47,770 nt of DNA from CAZTHK01 sp964613215 (GTDB lineage Bacteria > Krumholzibacteriota > Krumholzibacteriia > Krumholzibacteriales > CAZTHK01). The notes beneath the pieces are model-generated. The model did not search any database. It was not told where the DNA came from and saw nothing but the letters and a program-made list of their open reading frames with translations. The DNA lies in NCBI GenBank assembly GCA_964613215.1, contig CAZTHK010000027.1:1-47770 (forward strand), in the 5' to 3' direction. A program made the translations under genes and the position numbers. Of the stretch, positions 15,847 through 25,214 are shown one piece after another; position 1 is the stretch's first letter; each line of letters starts with the position of its first letter.

Positions 15847-17415
15847 ATGGAAAAAAAAAGCAAATCTTTCATCAACCCGGGCCAATTCGAAGCGATAATC
15901 TGTGACCTGGACGGGGTGATAACCAGGACCGCCCGGGTGCATGCCCGGGCCTGGAAGGAGATGTTCCGGGATTATCTGAAAGAACGGGAGCAGAGGGGTG
16001 AAGAACGGGTGGAGCCATACCGGGATGAGGACTACTTCCGGTATATAGACGGCAAACCCCGGTATGACGGTGTTCAGAGTTTTCTGGAATCCCGGGATAT
16101 TGAACTGCCCCGGGGCCAGCCATCGGATCCTCCGGAATCTGAAACAGTCTGTGGACTGGGAAACCGCAAGAACGGGATATTCCGGGAGATGGTAAAGAAG
16201 GGTGGTGTGGAGATATTCGAGGACAATGTGGAGGTGATCCGCAGACTTGCCGCCCGGGGGTGGAAGACCGGTATAGTTTCTTCCAGCCGCAACTGTCTGA
16301 CCATCCTGCGGGCTGCCGGCCTGGAGGATCTCTTCCAGACCAGGGTGGATGGCGCCACCGAGGCGGAGACCGGCTTGAAGGGAAAGCCGGCACCCGATTA
16401 TTTTCTCAAAGCTGCGGAGCATCTGGGAGTACCACCGGAGAGATCAATCATGGTGGAGGATGCGGTAGCCGGTGTTCAGGCCGGCCGGGCGGGGAAGTTC
16501 GAACTGGTGGTGGGGGTGGACCTCAACGGCCAGGCGGAGGAGCTCCGCCGGAACGGAGCTCACCGGGTGGTCAACAAGCTCAGGGAGCTGTTCCCTGAGG
16601 ATTATCTCCGTTCTCCCGGGGGGCAGGCGGCCGAACTGCCCGGCGCCCTGGAGAGGAAGGATGAGATCGGAGGCAAGATTTCCGGCCGGGAGCCGGCTGT
16701 ATTTCTCGACTATGACGGTACCCTTACCCCCATAGTGGCGCGTCCGGAAGATGCGGTACTGTCCCCGGAGATGAGGGAGACCCTCTCCCGTCTGGCGGAG
16801 AAATTCACCGTGATTATTATAAGCGGGCGGGACAGACGGGCGGTGCAGGAATTCGTACAACTCAGGGATCTGATCTATGCTGGAAGTCACGGTTTCGACA
16901 TCTCCGGACCCGGTCTTGATCTGGAGCATCCCGGCGGTGAGGATGCCCTCCCCCAGCTTTATCAGGCGGAGAAGGAGCTGAACAAGCGCCTGGCTTCAAT
17001 CCGGGGAACACAGGTGGAAAGGAAGAAATTCGCCATAGCTGTACATTACCGGAATGCCCCTCCCTCTGCGGTGGAACCGGTGAGGGAGATCGTGGAGTCG
17101 GTGAGAAACAGGTACGGGAATCTTAGAATTACCGGGGGCAAGATGATACTGGAACTCAGACCCGATATAGAGTGGGACAAGGGCAAGGCTCTGGTCTGGC
17201 TTCTGGAGGAGCTGGAGCTGGATGTTCCTGATACCATTCCCCTCTACATCGGTGACGATCTCACCGATGAGGATGCCTTCAGGGCCATCCGGGATAGGGG
17301 TATCTCCGTGCTGGTGGGGGATCACGGTGAAGACACCATGGCTGACTACCGTCTTGAGAATGTAGATGAGACCAGGCAGTTTCTTCATTTCCTGATAGAC
17401 CTTAAGGGGGAATAA
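15847..17415 (+). CDS. otsB: HAD phosphatase/phosphomutase fused to trehalose-6-phosphate phosphatase
   Basis: This 522-residue protein has two HAD domains. Residues 12-255 resemble beta-phosphoglucomutase: AIICDLDGVITRTARVHA (nucleophile Asp20, acid/base Asp22), TGIVSSSRNC and GKPAPDYFLKAAEHLGVPPE. Residues 280-520 are a trehalose-6-phosphate phosphatase: PAVFLDYDGTLTPIVARPED (Asp288, Asp290), VIIISGRDRRAVQEFV, YAGSHGFDISGPG and YIGDDLTDEDAFRAI (Asp470/471). The first domain would interconvert sugar-1-P and sugar-6-P; the second would release trehalose from trehalose-6-P. Both fit with the GH65 phosphorylase encoded seven bases downstream in the same frame. The order HAD-OtsB-GH65 is that of mycobacterial OtsB1. 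GAGGGAT precedes the ATG. I saw no OtsA in the window. Confidence 0.9.
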   Translation: MEKKSKSFINPGQFEAIICDLDGVITRTARVHARAWKEMFRDYLKEREQRGEERVEPYRDEDYFRYIDGKPRYDGVQSFLESRDIELPRGQPSDPPESETVCGLGNRKNGIFREMVKKGGVEIFEDNVEVIRRLAARGWKTGIVSSSRNCLTILRAAGLEDLFQTRVDGATEAETGLKGKPAPDYFLKAAEHLGVPPERSIMVEDAVAGVQAGRAGKFELVVGVDLNGQAEELRRNGAHRVVNKLRELFPEDYLRSPGGQAAELPGALERKDEIGGKISGREPAVFLDYDGTLTPIVARPEDAVLSPEMRETLSRLAEKFTVIIISGRDRRAVQEFVQLRDLIYAGSHGFDISGPGLDLEHPGGEDALPQLYQAEKELNKRLASIRGTQVERKKFAIAVHYRNAPPSAVEPVREIVESVRNRYGNLRITGGKMILELRPDIEWDKGKALVWLLEELELDVPDTIPLYIGDDLTDEDAFRAIRDRGISVLVGDHGEDTMADYRLENVDETRQFLHFLIDLKGE

Positions 17416-17421
17416 CAACCT

Positions 17422-19815
17422 ATGGAAAAGTGGAATGTTGTATATGACAGATGGATTCCCAGACATCAACCCCTGCGGGAGGCGCTGACCGCACTGGGCA
17501 ACGGTTACCTGGTAACCAGGGGAGCGGCCGAAGAAATGTCCGCCGGAGGGGTGCACTATCCCGGCACCTATCTGGCCGGAGGCTACAACCGGGCTGAATC
17601 CCGGATAGCGGGAAGGGAGATAGAGAATGAGGACCTGGTTAACTGGCCCAACTGGCTGCTTCTCAAATTCCGCCTGAAAGACGGCAAATGGTTCGATTGC
17701 GATAAGATCGAAATTCTTCATTACCACCATGAACTGGATATGTTCAGGGGAATCCTGGAGCGAACCATCCGCTTCAGGGATAAAGAGGAAAGGGTCACTA
17801 TCCTGCGCAGCCGGCGCATCCTGGCTATGCATGACCCCCATCTGGCCGCTATTCAATGGGAGATTACCCCGGAAAACTGGTCCGGAGAGATACATATCCA
17901 CAGCGCCCTCGACGGTACAGTCAGAAATGAAGGGGTGGAACGTTACCGCAAGCTGGAGAGCGAACATCTGGAGCCCCTGGAAACAGGGCACTTCAGCCAT
18001 GACAGCATGCTCCTGCTGGTGCGGACCAGGCAGAGCTGGGTGAAGATGTGCCAGGCCTGCCGGACCAGATTATATATGGAAGGCCGGGAGGTCTCCACCA
18101 TCCGGATCAATCGGGAAGAGGGAGGATATGTGGCTCAGGATATGGATGTGGAGATAGAACAGGGCAAGCCGTTAGTAGTGGAGAAGGTGGTAGGGATTAA
18201 TACTTCCCGCGACCGGGCTATCTCGGAGCCGGTACTGGCTTCACGAAAAAAGGTAAGCCGGGCGGGAAAATTCAGCGATATCCTCTCCCTGCATAAACAG
18301 GCCTGGAAGCGGCTGTGGCACCGGTGTGATATGCGGCTGGGGGAAAGGTACGAGTCTCAGGTAATACTCCGGCTGCACATTTTCCATCTTCTTCAAACCG
18401 CTTCCTTCAACACCATCGATCTGGATGTTGGTATCCCCTCCCGCGGATGGCATGGTGAGGCCTACCGGGGCCATATCTTCTGGGATGAGCTTTTTATTTT
18501 CCCTTTTCTGAATTACCGGATTCCCGAACTGACACGTTCCCTTCTGCTGTACCGCTACCGCCGCCTCGATGAAGCCAGGTATGCCGCCAGAGAAGCAGGA
18601 TTCCGGGGTGCCATGTTCCCCTGGCAGAGCGGCAGCGACGGGCGGGAGGAGAGCCAGGTGCTGCATCTCAATCCCATGTCGGGAAAATGGAATCCCGATA
18701 ACAGCCACCTTCAGCGTCATGTCAACGCTGCTATCGTATACAATGTCTGGAAGTACTTTGAAATTACCAGGGATATGGAATTCTTAAGCTTCTTCGGAGC
18801 GGAGTTGATCCTCTCCATCGCCCTGTTCTGGTCCAGCAAGGCTGTGTTCAACCGGGAGAGGGAACGTTACGGGATAAGAAGGGTGGTGGGACCGGATGAA
18901 TACCATACCCAGTATCCAGGCTCTGACCAGCCGGGACTCAACAACAACGCCTATACCAATGTAATGGCGGTGTGGTGTCTTAACTGTGCAACAGAGGCGC
19001 TGAACGAGCTGGACCAGGACCGCCGCAGGGAACTCAAGGATGTGCTCGACATAGATGAAAAGGAGATAGAACGGTGGCGTGACATCTCCCGGCGCATGTA
19101 CATCCCCTTTATGGACGAAGGCCTGATTGCCCAGTTCGAAGGATACCAGGATCTGGAGGAGTTCGACTGGAAGGGATACCGGAAGAAGTATAAAGATATT
19201 CAGCGGCTGGACCGGATCCTGAAATCAGAGGGGGACACCCCCAACCGGTATAGGGCCAGCAAACAGGCCGATGTACTGATGCTGTTCTATCTCTTTTCAG
19301 CCGAAGAGCTGGAAGAGTTATTCTCCGGTATGGGGTATGATTTCGAACCTGAGTGGATTCCCCGGAATATCGAATATTATCAGAACAGGTCTTCCAACGG
19401 TTCCAGCCTGAGCCGGCTGGTATTCTCGTGGGTGCTTTCCCGGTCCGACCGGGAGCGATCCTGGAGCCTGTTCAAGGAGGCCCTGGTGAGTGATTACCGG
19501 GATATTCAGGGAGGCACTACCCCTGAGGGGATACACCTGGGAGCCATGTCCGGGACGGTGGATATGATTCAGCGCTGTTATACCGGTCTTCATACCTGGG
19601 AGGATGTGCTGTATATCAATCCCGATCTGCCCCGGGAGCTTAAGAATATCCATATCCGGATTCGATACCGTGGGCTGTGGATCAGGGTTCATTGCTGCCA
19701 TGACCAGCTGAAGATTAATATAGAGGAGGGGTGGACCAGAAAGGTGAAGATCGGGTGCCAGGGGAGAATATATACATTTGAATCGGGTGATGAGCATACC
19801 TTTTCACTGGAATAA
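17422..19815 (+). CDS. Glycoside hydrolase family 65 phosphorylase
   Basis: This is a 797-residue cytoplasmic enzyme of the maltose/trehalose/kojibiose phosphorylase family. The N-terminal beta-sandwich spans about 1-270 (NGYLVTRGAAEE, GTYLAGGYNRAES) and the (alpha/alpha)6 barrel about 310-700 (HIFWDELFIFPFLNYR, FRGAMFPWQSGSDGREES). The general acid is Glu493 in RRVVGPDEYHTQY. A phosphate-contact region near the end reads SSNGSSLSRLVFSWVLSRSD and GGTTPEGIHLGAMSGTVDM. It splits an alpha-disaccharide with phosphate to give beta-glucose-1-P or a sugar phosphate; whether the substrate is trehalose, trehalose-6-P, maltose or kojibiose cannot be read from the sequence. Its start lies two codons after the stop of the HAD-OtsB gene, in frame, with AAGGGGGAA across that stop as ribosome site. 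Confidence 0.92.
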   Translation: MEKWNVVYDRWIPRHQPLREALTALGNGYLVTRGAAEEMSAGGVHYPGTYLAGGYNRAESRIAGREIENEDLVNWPNWLLLKFRLKDGKWFDCDKIEILHYHHELDMFRGILERTIRFRDKEERVTILRSRRILAMHDPHLAAIQWEITPENWSGEIHIHSALDGTVRNEGVERYRKLESEHLEPLETGHFSHDSMLLLVRTRQSWVKMCQACRTRLYMEGREVSTIRINREEGGYVAQDMDVEIEQGKPLVVEKVVGINTSRDRAISEPVLASRKKVSRAGKFSDILSLHKQAWKRLWHRCDMRLGERYESQVILRLHIFHLLQTASFNTIDLDVGIPSRGWHGEAYRGHIFWDELFIFPFLNYRIPELTRSLLLYRYRRLDEARYAAREAGFRGAMFPWQSGSDGREESQVLHLNPMSGKWNPDNSHLQRHVNAAIVYNVWKYFEITRDMEFLSFFGAELILSIALFWSSKAVFNRERERYGIRRVVGPDEYHTQYPGSDQPGLNNNAYTNVMAVWCLNCATEALNELDQDRRRELKDVLDIDEKEIERWRDISRRMYIPFMDEGLIAQFEGYQDLEEFDWKGYRKKYKDIQRLDRILKSEGDTPNRYRASKQADVLMLFYLFSAEELEELFSGMGYDFEPEWIPRNIEYYQNRSSNGSSLSRLVFSWVLSRSDRERSWSLFKEALVSDYRDIQGGTTPEGIHLGAMSGTVDMIQRCYTGLHTWEDVLYINPDLPRELKNIHIRIRYRGLWIRVHCCHDQLKINIEEGWTRKVKIGCQGRIYTFESGDEHTFSLE

Positions 19816-20046
19816 TTATATTTCAAGCAGGCTTTATAAACCAAGGAAGTATCTCCTGCTTCCGCATTTTTTGTATTTATCCGGGAACCGGACACCGGAT
19901 ATAATACCCTGTCAGTGAACGTTAATTGGTCCCATGCTGAATATTTTCTCTCTCTTGATGAGATTGATGTCCCTATCTTAGATTTGTATCCGGTTCTGCA
20001 GGCATTTCCGGAATCAGTTGCCTGGTTAAGTTGCCCGGGACTGAAT

Positions 20047-20403
20047 TCAATCCCCCCGCCAGAGGGAACGAATCCTCATTATAATATTTCTGGCCGCCAT
20101 CTCAGACCTGTCCAGGAAACGGGAAAGCCCCTCCGATTCACCTGCCAGCAGGGCCAGCCCCACAAAGATGGTCAGCCAGCCCGGTCCGGGGATGAACCAG
20201 AGCAGCACCCCTGCCGGCAGAAGGCTTGCTCCCAGTATTATCTTGAACATCCTCTTTCCTGCCGGGGGCGGAGATTCATGCTTGCGGTAACGGTAACGGG
20301 CTTTAAATCGTTGTCCCGGGGGGTTATCCCGGAGTACCATCCAGTCTGTTTTCAGATCTTCAAACACTTCGCCCCCCGCCGGTTGAGGTTTTCTCAATTT
20401 CAA
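20047..20403 (-). CDS. PGPGW-type putative membrane protein
   Basis: This 118-residue protein has a hydrophilic N-terminal half rich in Arg and Lys and then a membrane hairpin (MFKIILGASLLPAGVLLWFI, then PGPGWLTIFVGLALLAGE). The IPGPGW turn defines the PGPGW family of inner-membrane proteins (Pfam 'Putative transmembrane protein'), whose function is unknown. The likely start is TTG 20403 with GGGGAA about 8 bases upstream, so the exact N-terminus is uncertain. It is monocistronic and convergent with the GH65 gene. Confidence 0.75.
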   Translation of the reverse strand: MKLRKPQPAGGEVFEDLKTDWMVLRDNPPGQRFKARYRYRKHESPPPAGKRMFKIILGASLLPAGVLLWFIPGPGWLTIFVGLALLAGESEGLSRFLDRSEMAARNIIMRIRSLWRGD

Positions 20404-20596
20404 GAAAGCGATTCCCCGGTTTCACCTGCAGCCCCCTTATCCGGCGGCATATAGAGCAGATTGACCTGCCGGGAAACAGCTTTGATCCATCAGCATATCA
20501 AACCCCTCAGCAGGTTATCTCTGCATTACAATCTTCCAGAACGGGTCTGGATAAATTCCGGGTTCTGATCTCTACTGCCCTCGAAAAATTCTCCTA

Positions 20597-20905
20597 TTAT
20601 TCATCATCGTCCAGGTATCTCCGGTATACTTCCTTTTGCCAGGCCAGCTGTGTGCCTGCTCCCTCATAGGCGGTGAGAAGCAGGGTTTCAGCTATCTCCT
20701 GCTTGCTCGCTCCCGCCTCCAGGGCCCCCTTTATGTGGTCCTCGGTGCAGTGGGGGCACCTCAGCAGGCAGGCACAGGCTAATTGTATCAGCTCCATGGT
20801 TTTTTCATCCAGAACAGATTTCTTATGAACTGCATTTCTGAAATGGAGGTAAGCATTTCCCAGTTGGCGTGATTGCTTCAGGTACCAAGGTGTTTCCGAA
20901 CTCAT
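20597..20905 (-). CDS. AhpD-like / carboxymuconolactone-decarboxylase-family protein
   Basis: Starting at ATG 20905 (AAAGGAGCAGACC upstream) the product is 102 residues. The frame stays open to 21019, but that Cys-rich extension has no ribosome site and is unlikely to be translated. The core KTMELIQLACACLLRCPHCT and EDHIKGALEAGASKQEIAET is the AhpD/CMD helix bundle with the redox CxxC (CPHC) and downstream His used in peroxide-reducing members. Such single-domain proteins form hexamers and act as thiol-dependent peroxidases or have unknown roles. The alternating Leu/Ala pattern and length fit the family. It is a single gene with no operon partners. Confidence 0.85.
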   Translation of the reverse strand: MSSETPWYLKQSRQLGNAYLHFRNAVHKKSVLDEKTMELIQLACACLLRCPHCTEDHIKGALEAGASKQEIAETLLLTAYEGAGTQLAWQKEVYRRYLDDDE

Positions 20906-21054
20906 GGTCTGCTCCTTTCTCTGACTGACTTTTACCGAATACTTTAATGATCCCGGCAGATAACAGCAATCTGGCTGACAGCAGACATCTGGTGCTACCG
21001 GTTTAGAGCTACATGACATTATCCGGGACAGCTGACTCCACCGCCCCGGACATG

Positions 21055-22470
21055 TTAAATTCTCAGCTCAGCCACTACCGGCAGATGATCCGATGCTTTA
21101 ACAGCTACCGGATTCCGGTAAACGTCCACCCCCTCCAGTATGTTGTCCGGCTTTACCCATATCCTGTCCAGCGGCAGCAGAGGAAACCCGGATGGGAAGG
21201 TTCGGGGGGAGGGTTTGCTGTGCAGAGAGCGGCGGATATGACGCATTGCCCTGCTGAAGAACAGCCACTCGTTAAAATCCCCCATCAGTACCAGATGGTC
21301 AGCTTCGTCGAAGTCGACCGCCTCCACCAGCTTTCTGACCTGCCAGTGGCGTTCCCTGCCCAGCAGGCCCAGGTGGGTTGCCACCACCCTGAGGGAGCGG
21401 CCTTTGAGCCTGAGGTTGACATCGATAGCGCCCCGTGGCTCCCTCAGCCGGTAGCTGAGATCGTGGCGCCTGTTTGAAATGACCGGCAGGCTGGTCAGCA
21501 GAACATTTCCATAGGTTCCCTTCTCTTTGTATATGGTTGGTCCGGCTACCAGCTTCATACCTGTCTCCTTCTCCAGGTATACCCCATCCGGGAATTCTGT
21601 TCCCGGGATGGGAAGTTCCACCTCCTGCAGTGCCACCACCCGGGCATCCAGCTGGCGGATAATCCCGATGATGCGGGCAGGGTCAAGTTTGCCATCCGAT
21701 CCCACCCATCCGTGAATATTGTAACTGGCCACCCTTATTGCTGATTTATTATGATTGACCGGCTTGCTTCTATCGTCTCCGGCAGGGGCTGAATTGTTGA
21801 CAGCCGGCTGTTTCTTCTTCAGCCACCTCCTGATAAGGTAAATTCCCAGGGACAGAGCGGTAGCCAGGACTATCAGTGCCAACAGCATCCCGCTGCTGGG
21901 ATGCCGGAGAAAATATTTCAACTGGTTGGAAAAGATGGTGACTGCCGTAATCCCGGGTAGTATTCCCAGCATGGTCCCCAGCATGTAATCGCGGAAGCGT
22001 ATGTGGGAAGCGTAGATTGCTATATTCATTATGGTAAAGGGAGCCAGAGGGACATTGCGGACTATGGCAACAGCCAGGGTCCCGCGGTTGGCCAGATTTC
22101 TGCTGATCGAATTAATCCTGGAACCGGCCAGATTCCGGATGGAATCCCTTCCCAGCAGGCTGCCCATGGCATAGCTTCCGGCGGCCGCGGCGCATACTCC
22201 TGCGTAAGAATAAACCAGGCTGAGCCAGGGATTGAACACCAGGGCGGTGGCACCGATCAGAATGGTAACAGGAAAAGCAACCAGGCTGCCGGCCAGAAAT
22301 GCTCCCACCACTATCAGGGGGGCGTAGGGATTATCCCGCAGGGTTTTAGCAAACTCTACGATACTCTCAGGGCTTATCCACTCCCCCAGAGGCCCCCATC
22401 TCCACAGTGACACAAGTATCAGGAGAATAATCAGAAGTATGCCCCATTTGATTAGATCTTTATGCTTCAT
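21055..22470 (-). CDS. VTT/DedA-type membrane domain fused to EEP-family hydrolase
   Basis: This 471-residue fusion has two parts. Residues 1-225 are a TVP38/DedA (VTT) membrane domain with about six helices (APLIVVGAFLAGSLVAFPVT, SYAMGSLLGRDSIRNLAG, RNVPLAPFTIMNIAIYASHI). Residues 245-471 are an endonuclease/exonuclease/phosphatase domain with all core motifs: VASYNIHGWVGSDGKLD (Asn), VVALQEVELP (metal Glu), ATHLGLLGRERHWQ (His), LMGDFNEW (Asp/Asn) and ASDHLPVVAEL (Asp-His). VTT proteins move phospholipids between leaflets; EEP enzymes cut phosphodiesters, so phospholipid or sphingomyelinase-like hydrolysis at the membrane is a fair inference. Longer proteobacterial relatives add a phospholipase D domain, which is absent here. 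The ribosome site is weak (GGGAAAAAC). Confidence 0.88.
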   Translation of the reverse strand: MKHKDLIKWGILLIILLILVSLWRWGPLGEWISPESIVEFAKTLRDNPYAPLIVVGAFLAGSLVAFPVTILIGATALVFNPWLSLVYSYAGVCAAAAGSYAMGSLLGRDSIRNLAGSRINSISRNLANRGTLAVAIVRNVPLAPFTIMNIAIYASHIRFRDYMLGTMLGILPGITAVTIFSNQLKYFLRHPSSGMLLALIVLATALSLGIYLIRRWLKKKQPAVNNSAPAGDDRSKPVNHNKSAIRVASYNIHGWVGSDGKLDPARIIGIIRQLDARVVALQEVELPIPGTEFPDGVYLEKETGMKLVAGPTIYKEKGTYGNVLLTSLPVISNRRHDLSYRLREPRGAIDVNLRLKGRSLRVVATHLGLLGRERHWQVRKLVEAVDFDEADHLVLMGDFNEWLFFSRAMRHIRRSLHSKPSPRTFPSGFPLLPLDRIWVKPDNILEGVDVYRNPVAVKASDHLPVVAELRI

Positions 22471-23205
22471 ATTTATGTTTTTCCCGGATCACTCCCGGCG
22501 GTTGATCGGATACTATAGCTTGCGGCTGAATGTTATTATATATTTACTGCTGTTTTCTGGCTATAGTACCATCTTCCCGTTTGCGAACCAGAAGGCTGCT
22601 GTGGAGAATAAGGCAGCCTCACTCTCGACGGTCCCGGGAGTTATAAGAGGTAACAGCCTGAATCAGCTCCTTTTATCAACGGGGGAAAAATTATTCCACC
22701 ATTTTGTACTATCATAAGATGATCGGGTATATTCTAAAACCTGTTGATTCTACTTTATTTTGATTTTATTCTCAAAAAATTTTTAATATTCATTCCGGCC
22801 CGGTTAATTCAAAAAACAGCTCTGATTCCTGGATCACAGACCGGTTCGAACTGGTAAAGAGAGCTATCATCCTGGAAGAGCTGATATTTCCGAAGTAAAT
22901 AAAAGAATGGTGGCGGTATTATGATTATCTACAGTTTTGCTGTTCAGATATCCCCGGATTCCGGAATCATTGAATTGCGTATTGCCTGTTTATTATGCCT
23001 GTGCATGATTTTTGCTCCGATTGCTGAACATTGTTACTATCTGACATGGATAAACATCTCCCCGGCGGGGAGATGATCGACAGCAGAAGCATTATTAGAG
23101 ATATGAATAGTTTGACCCTGTTGCCGGGATGGGATAGAATTTCTTCCTGTCCCGTAAGAATATTCAGGTTATGAAATAATATCTGAAATAAAAAGGAGAG
23201 ATAGC
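22471..23205. other. 735-base intergenic region
   Basis: This separates the divergent VTT-EEP and nucleotide-sugar dehydrogenase genes. A 51-codon frame at 22921-23076 (MIIYSFAVQISPDSGIIELR and onward) has a hydrophobic, Cys-rich middle but no ribosome site or known relatives, and I do not count it as a gene. A good promoter lies at 23112-23140. The AT-rich block around 22730-22800 holds no clear structure. Confidence 0.4.
23112..23140 (+). promoter_or_regulatory. Putative sigma70 promoter of nucleotide-sugar dehydrogenase gene
   Basis: TTGACC (23112-23117), a 17-base spacer and TAGAAT (23135-23140) lie about 65 bases before the start codon. Both boxes are close to consensus. No operator-like repeat overlaps them. 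Confidence 0.5.
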
Positions 23206-24873
23206 ATGAGTAACAGCGGCAATTCTTCGGCCGGAACTGATGGAAAATATTCGGTAAGCCCTGGAGGGGAGAGATTCGAGCTTCCCCCTCGGAAGGATTA
23301 TGCCGCCGAGTATAGTAAGATAGTCAGGCAGGTGGAACAGGCCCGCAATGAGGGCAGGGAGATAGTGGTGGTAATGGGAGTGGGATTCGTTGGTGCGGTA
23401 ATGGCTGCAATCATAGCCGACACCAGGGATGAGGAGGGCAAACACAGCAAATTCGTGATCGGCTGCCAGCGTCCCAGCACCAGAAGCTACTGGAAGATAC
23501 CACTGCTCAACCGGGGGCAGTCTCCGGTGGAGTCGGAGGACCCGGAGGTGGATGAACTGATAACCAGATGTGTGCTGGAGGAAAAGACCCTGATGGCAAC
23601 CTACAACAAGGATTGCCTCAAGCTGGCCGATTGTGTGGTGGTGGATGTACAGTGCGATTATGCCAAGAATGATCTGGGTAACATGCGTACCGGCCAGACC
23701 GATATGGCAGCTCTTGAAGCCACCATGAGAACAATCGGAGAAAAGATTCCCCCCGAATGCCTCACTCTGATCGAGACTACGGTAGCACCGGGCACTACCG
23801 AGTTCGTGGCACTACCCATCCTGAGCAGGGCATTCTCGGAGCGGGGGATTGAGTCCACCCCCCTTCTGGCTCACAGCTTCGAAAGAGTTATGCCGGGCAG
23901 GGAGTATGTTTCCAGTATTCGCGACTTCTGGAGGGTCTGCTCCGGGTGCACCGGGGAAGCACGCCGGAGGGTGGTAAAGTTCCTGAATGAAGTTCTCGAT
24001 ACCGATGAATACCCCTTGACCGTGATGGACCGTCCCATAGAATCTGAAACCACCAAGATCGTGGAGAATTCATACCGGGCCACCATTCTGGCCTTTATGA
24101 ATGAGTGGAGTATCTTTGCCGAGCGTAACGGGGTGGACCTGATCAAGGTCAAGGATGCAATCAAGGTGCGACCAACCCACAGCAACATAATATTCCCCGG
24201 TCCCGGTATCGGGGGTTACTGTCTTCCCAAGGATGGAGGTCTGGGATACTGGTCCTACAAGCACATTATGGGATTCAACGACGGCGACAGAATCTTCAAG
24301 ATCACTCCCACTGCCATTGATATCAACGATACCAGGGGGCTGCATGTGGCGGAACTGACCAGGGATGCCCTGCGCAACATGGGGCGGTATATCGCCGGAG
24401 CGGATGTGCTGATCTGCGGGGCCAGCTACCGGCAGGATGTAGGGGACACCCGCTACAGCGGAAGCGAACTGGTGGTGCGCAAGCTCACCGAGATGGGAGC
24501 GGAGATGCGGGTGCACGATCCCTACGTGGCCCACTGGTATGAGCTGGAGAAGCAGGATACCTATCCCTCCCCCGGCCATTCACTGAAACGTTTCTTCCGC
24601 AATCAGGAAGGCTTGAAGAATATCGAGGTTGAGAAGGATCTCAAGAAGTCGCTGGATAAAGCTGAAGCGGTGATATTCGCTGTCCCCCACCGGGAGTATC
24701 TGGGGCACCACCCCGCTGAAATAGTTGAATGGGCCGGTGGTCCCATGGCTGTTATCGATTGCTACGGCATACTCACCGACCAGCAGATAAGAACCTATTT
24801 TGAGCTGGGGTGCGAAGTGAAGGCACTGGGGAGGGGACATATACAGAGAATAAAAAAGGAAGTTCAGCAGTAG
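23206..24873 (+). CDS. Nucleotide-sugar dehydrogenase (UDP-glucose/GDP-mannose dehydrogenase family)
   Basis: This 555-residue cytoplasmic enzyme would oxidise a nucleotide sugar to its uronic acid with two NAD+. It has an N-terminal Rossmann domain (VVVMGVGFVGAVMAAIIAD, Gly58-x-Gly60-x2-Gly63), the ETTVAPGTTEFV segment, a central helix with Lys (ESETTKIVENSYRATILAFM), the catalytic Cys339 in GPGIGGYCLPKDG, and a C-terminal UDP-binding domain (ADVLICGASYRQDVGDTRYS, AVPHREYLG). It is about 100 residues longer than typical UgdH/WecC proteins, mainly through a 50-residue N-terminal extension and long loops. The canonical GGSC is GGYC here. AAAAAGGAGAG precedes the ATG, and a promoter lies upstream. 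The gene stands alone, so the substrate (UDP-Glc, UDP-GlcNAc/ManNAc or GDP-Man) is open. Confidence 0.87.
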   Translation: MSNSGNSSAGTDGKYSVSPGGERFELPPRKDYAAEYSKIVRQVEQARNEGREIVVVMGVGFVGAVMAAIIADTRDEEGKHSKFVIGCQRPSTRSYWKIPLLNRGQSPVESEDPEVDELITRCVLEEKTLMATYNKDCLKLADCVVVDVQCDYAKNDLGNMRTGQTDMAALEATMRTIGEKIPPECLTLIETTVAPGTTEFVALPILSRAFSERGIESTPLLAHSFERVMPGREYVSSIRDFWRVCSGCTGEARRRVVKFLNEVLDTDEYPLTVMDRPIESETTKIVENSYRATILAFMNEWSIFAERNGVDLIKVKDAIKVRPTHSNIIFPGPGIGGYCLPKDGGLGYWSYKHIMGFNDGDRIFKITPTAIDINDTRGLHVAELTRDALRNMGRYIAGADVLICGASYRQDVGDTRYSGSELVVRKLTEMGAEMRVHDPYVAHWYELEKQDTYPSPGHSLKRFFRNQEGLKNIEVEKDLKKSLDKAEAVIFAVPHREYLGHHPAEIVEWAGGPMAVIDCYGILTDQQIRTYFELGCEVKALGRGHIQRIKKEVQQ

Positions 24874-25214
24874 AAGGCAGTTGAGCTAATTAATATAATA
24901 AAAGCTCAGGCTGACAGTATCTGCGCCGTTTGCAGCCATTATGGATCGGTTGAGCCGCGTAAGGGTATTAATATTCTTCCTCCGGGAATCCAGGCGCTGA
25001 CTCTCCTTTGCCTTCTCCTCGAAAAACTGGCACCTTAATGCTCAATAAAATCCAGCTGCCTGGATTTTTCAATTGAAAAAACCGCTTGACCGGAGAAGCA
25101 AAAGCTTCTATACTGGCAATGATAATCATTTTCAGTTAATGTTGAGATGATTGCTATGAAGGCAATAGAGGTGTGCGGGCCGGGGGGATTGAAAAGACGA
25201 TCGAGGTGAATGAT
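24874..25214. other. Intergenic region upstream of fur-type gene
   Basis: The first 200 bases hold no open frame or clear structure. The promoter and Fur box described separately lie at 25086-25134. Confidence 0.4.
25086..25134 (+). promoter_or_regulatory. Promoter of Fur-type gene with overlapping Fur box
   Basis: TTGACC (25086-25091), exactly 17 bases, then TATACT (25109-25114) form a near-consensus sigma70 promoter. Directly after the -10, AATGATAATCATTTTCA (25118-25134) matches the core of the classical Fur box (GATAATGATAATCATTATC). This position over the transcription start predicts iron- or metal-dependent autorepression. The promoter spacer also contains a small hairpin (GAAGC AAAA GCTTC). 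Confidence 0.7.

Noticed and set aside
22921..23076. 51-codon frame with a hydrophobic Cys-rich middle
   Set aside because: No ribosome site and no family likeness; it lies in otherwise non-coding sequence just before a promoter.
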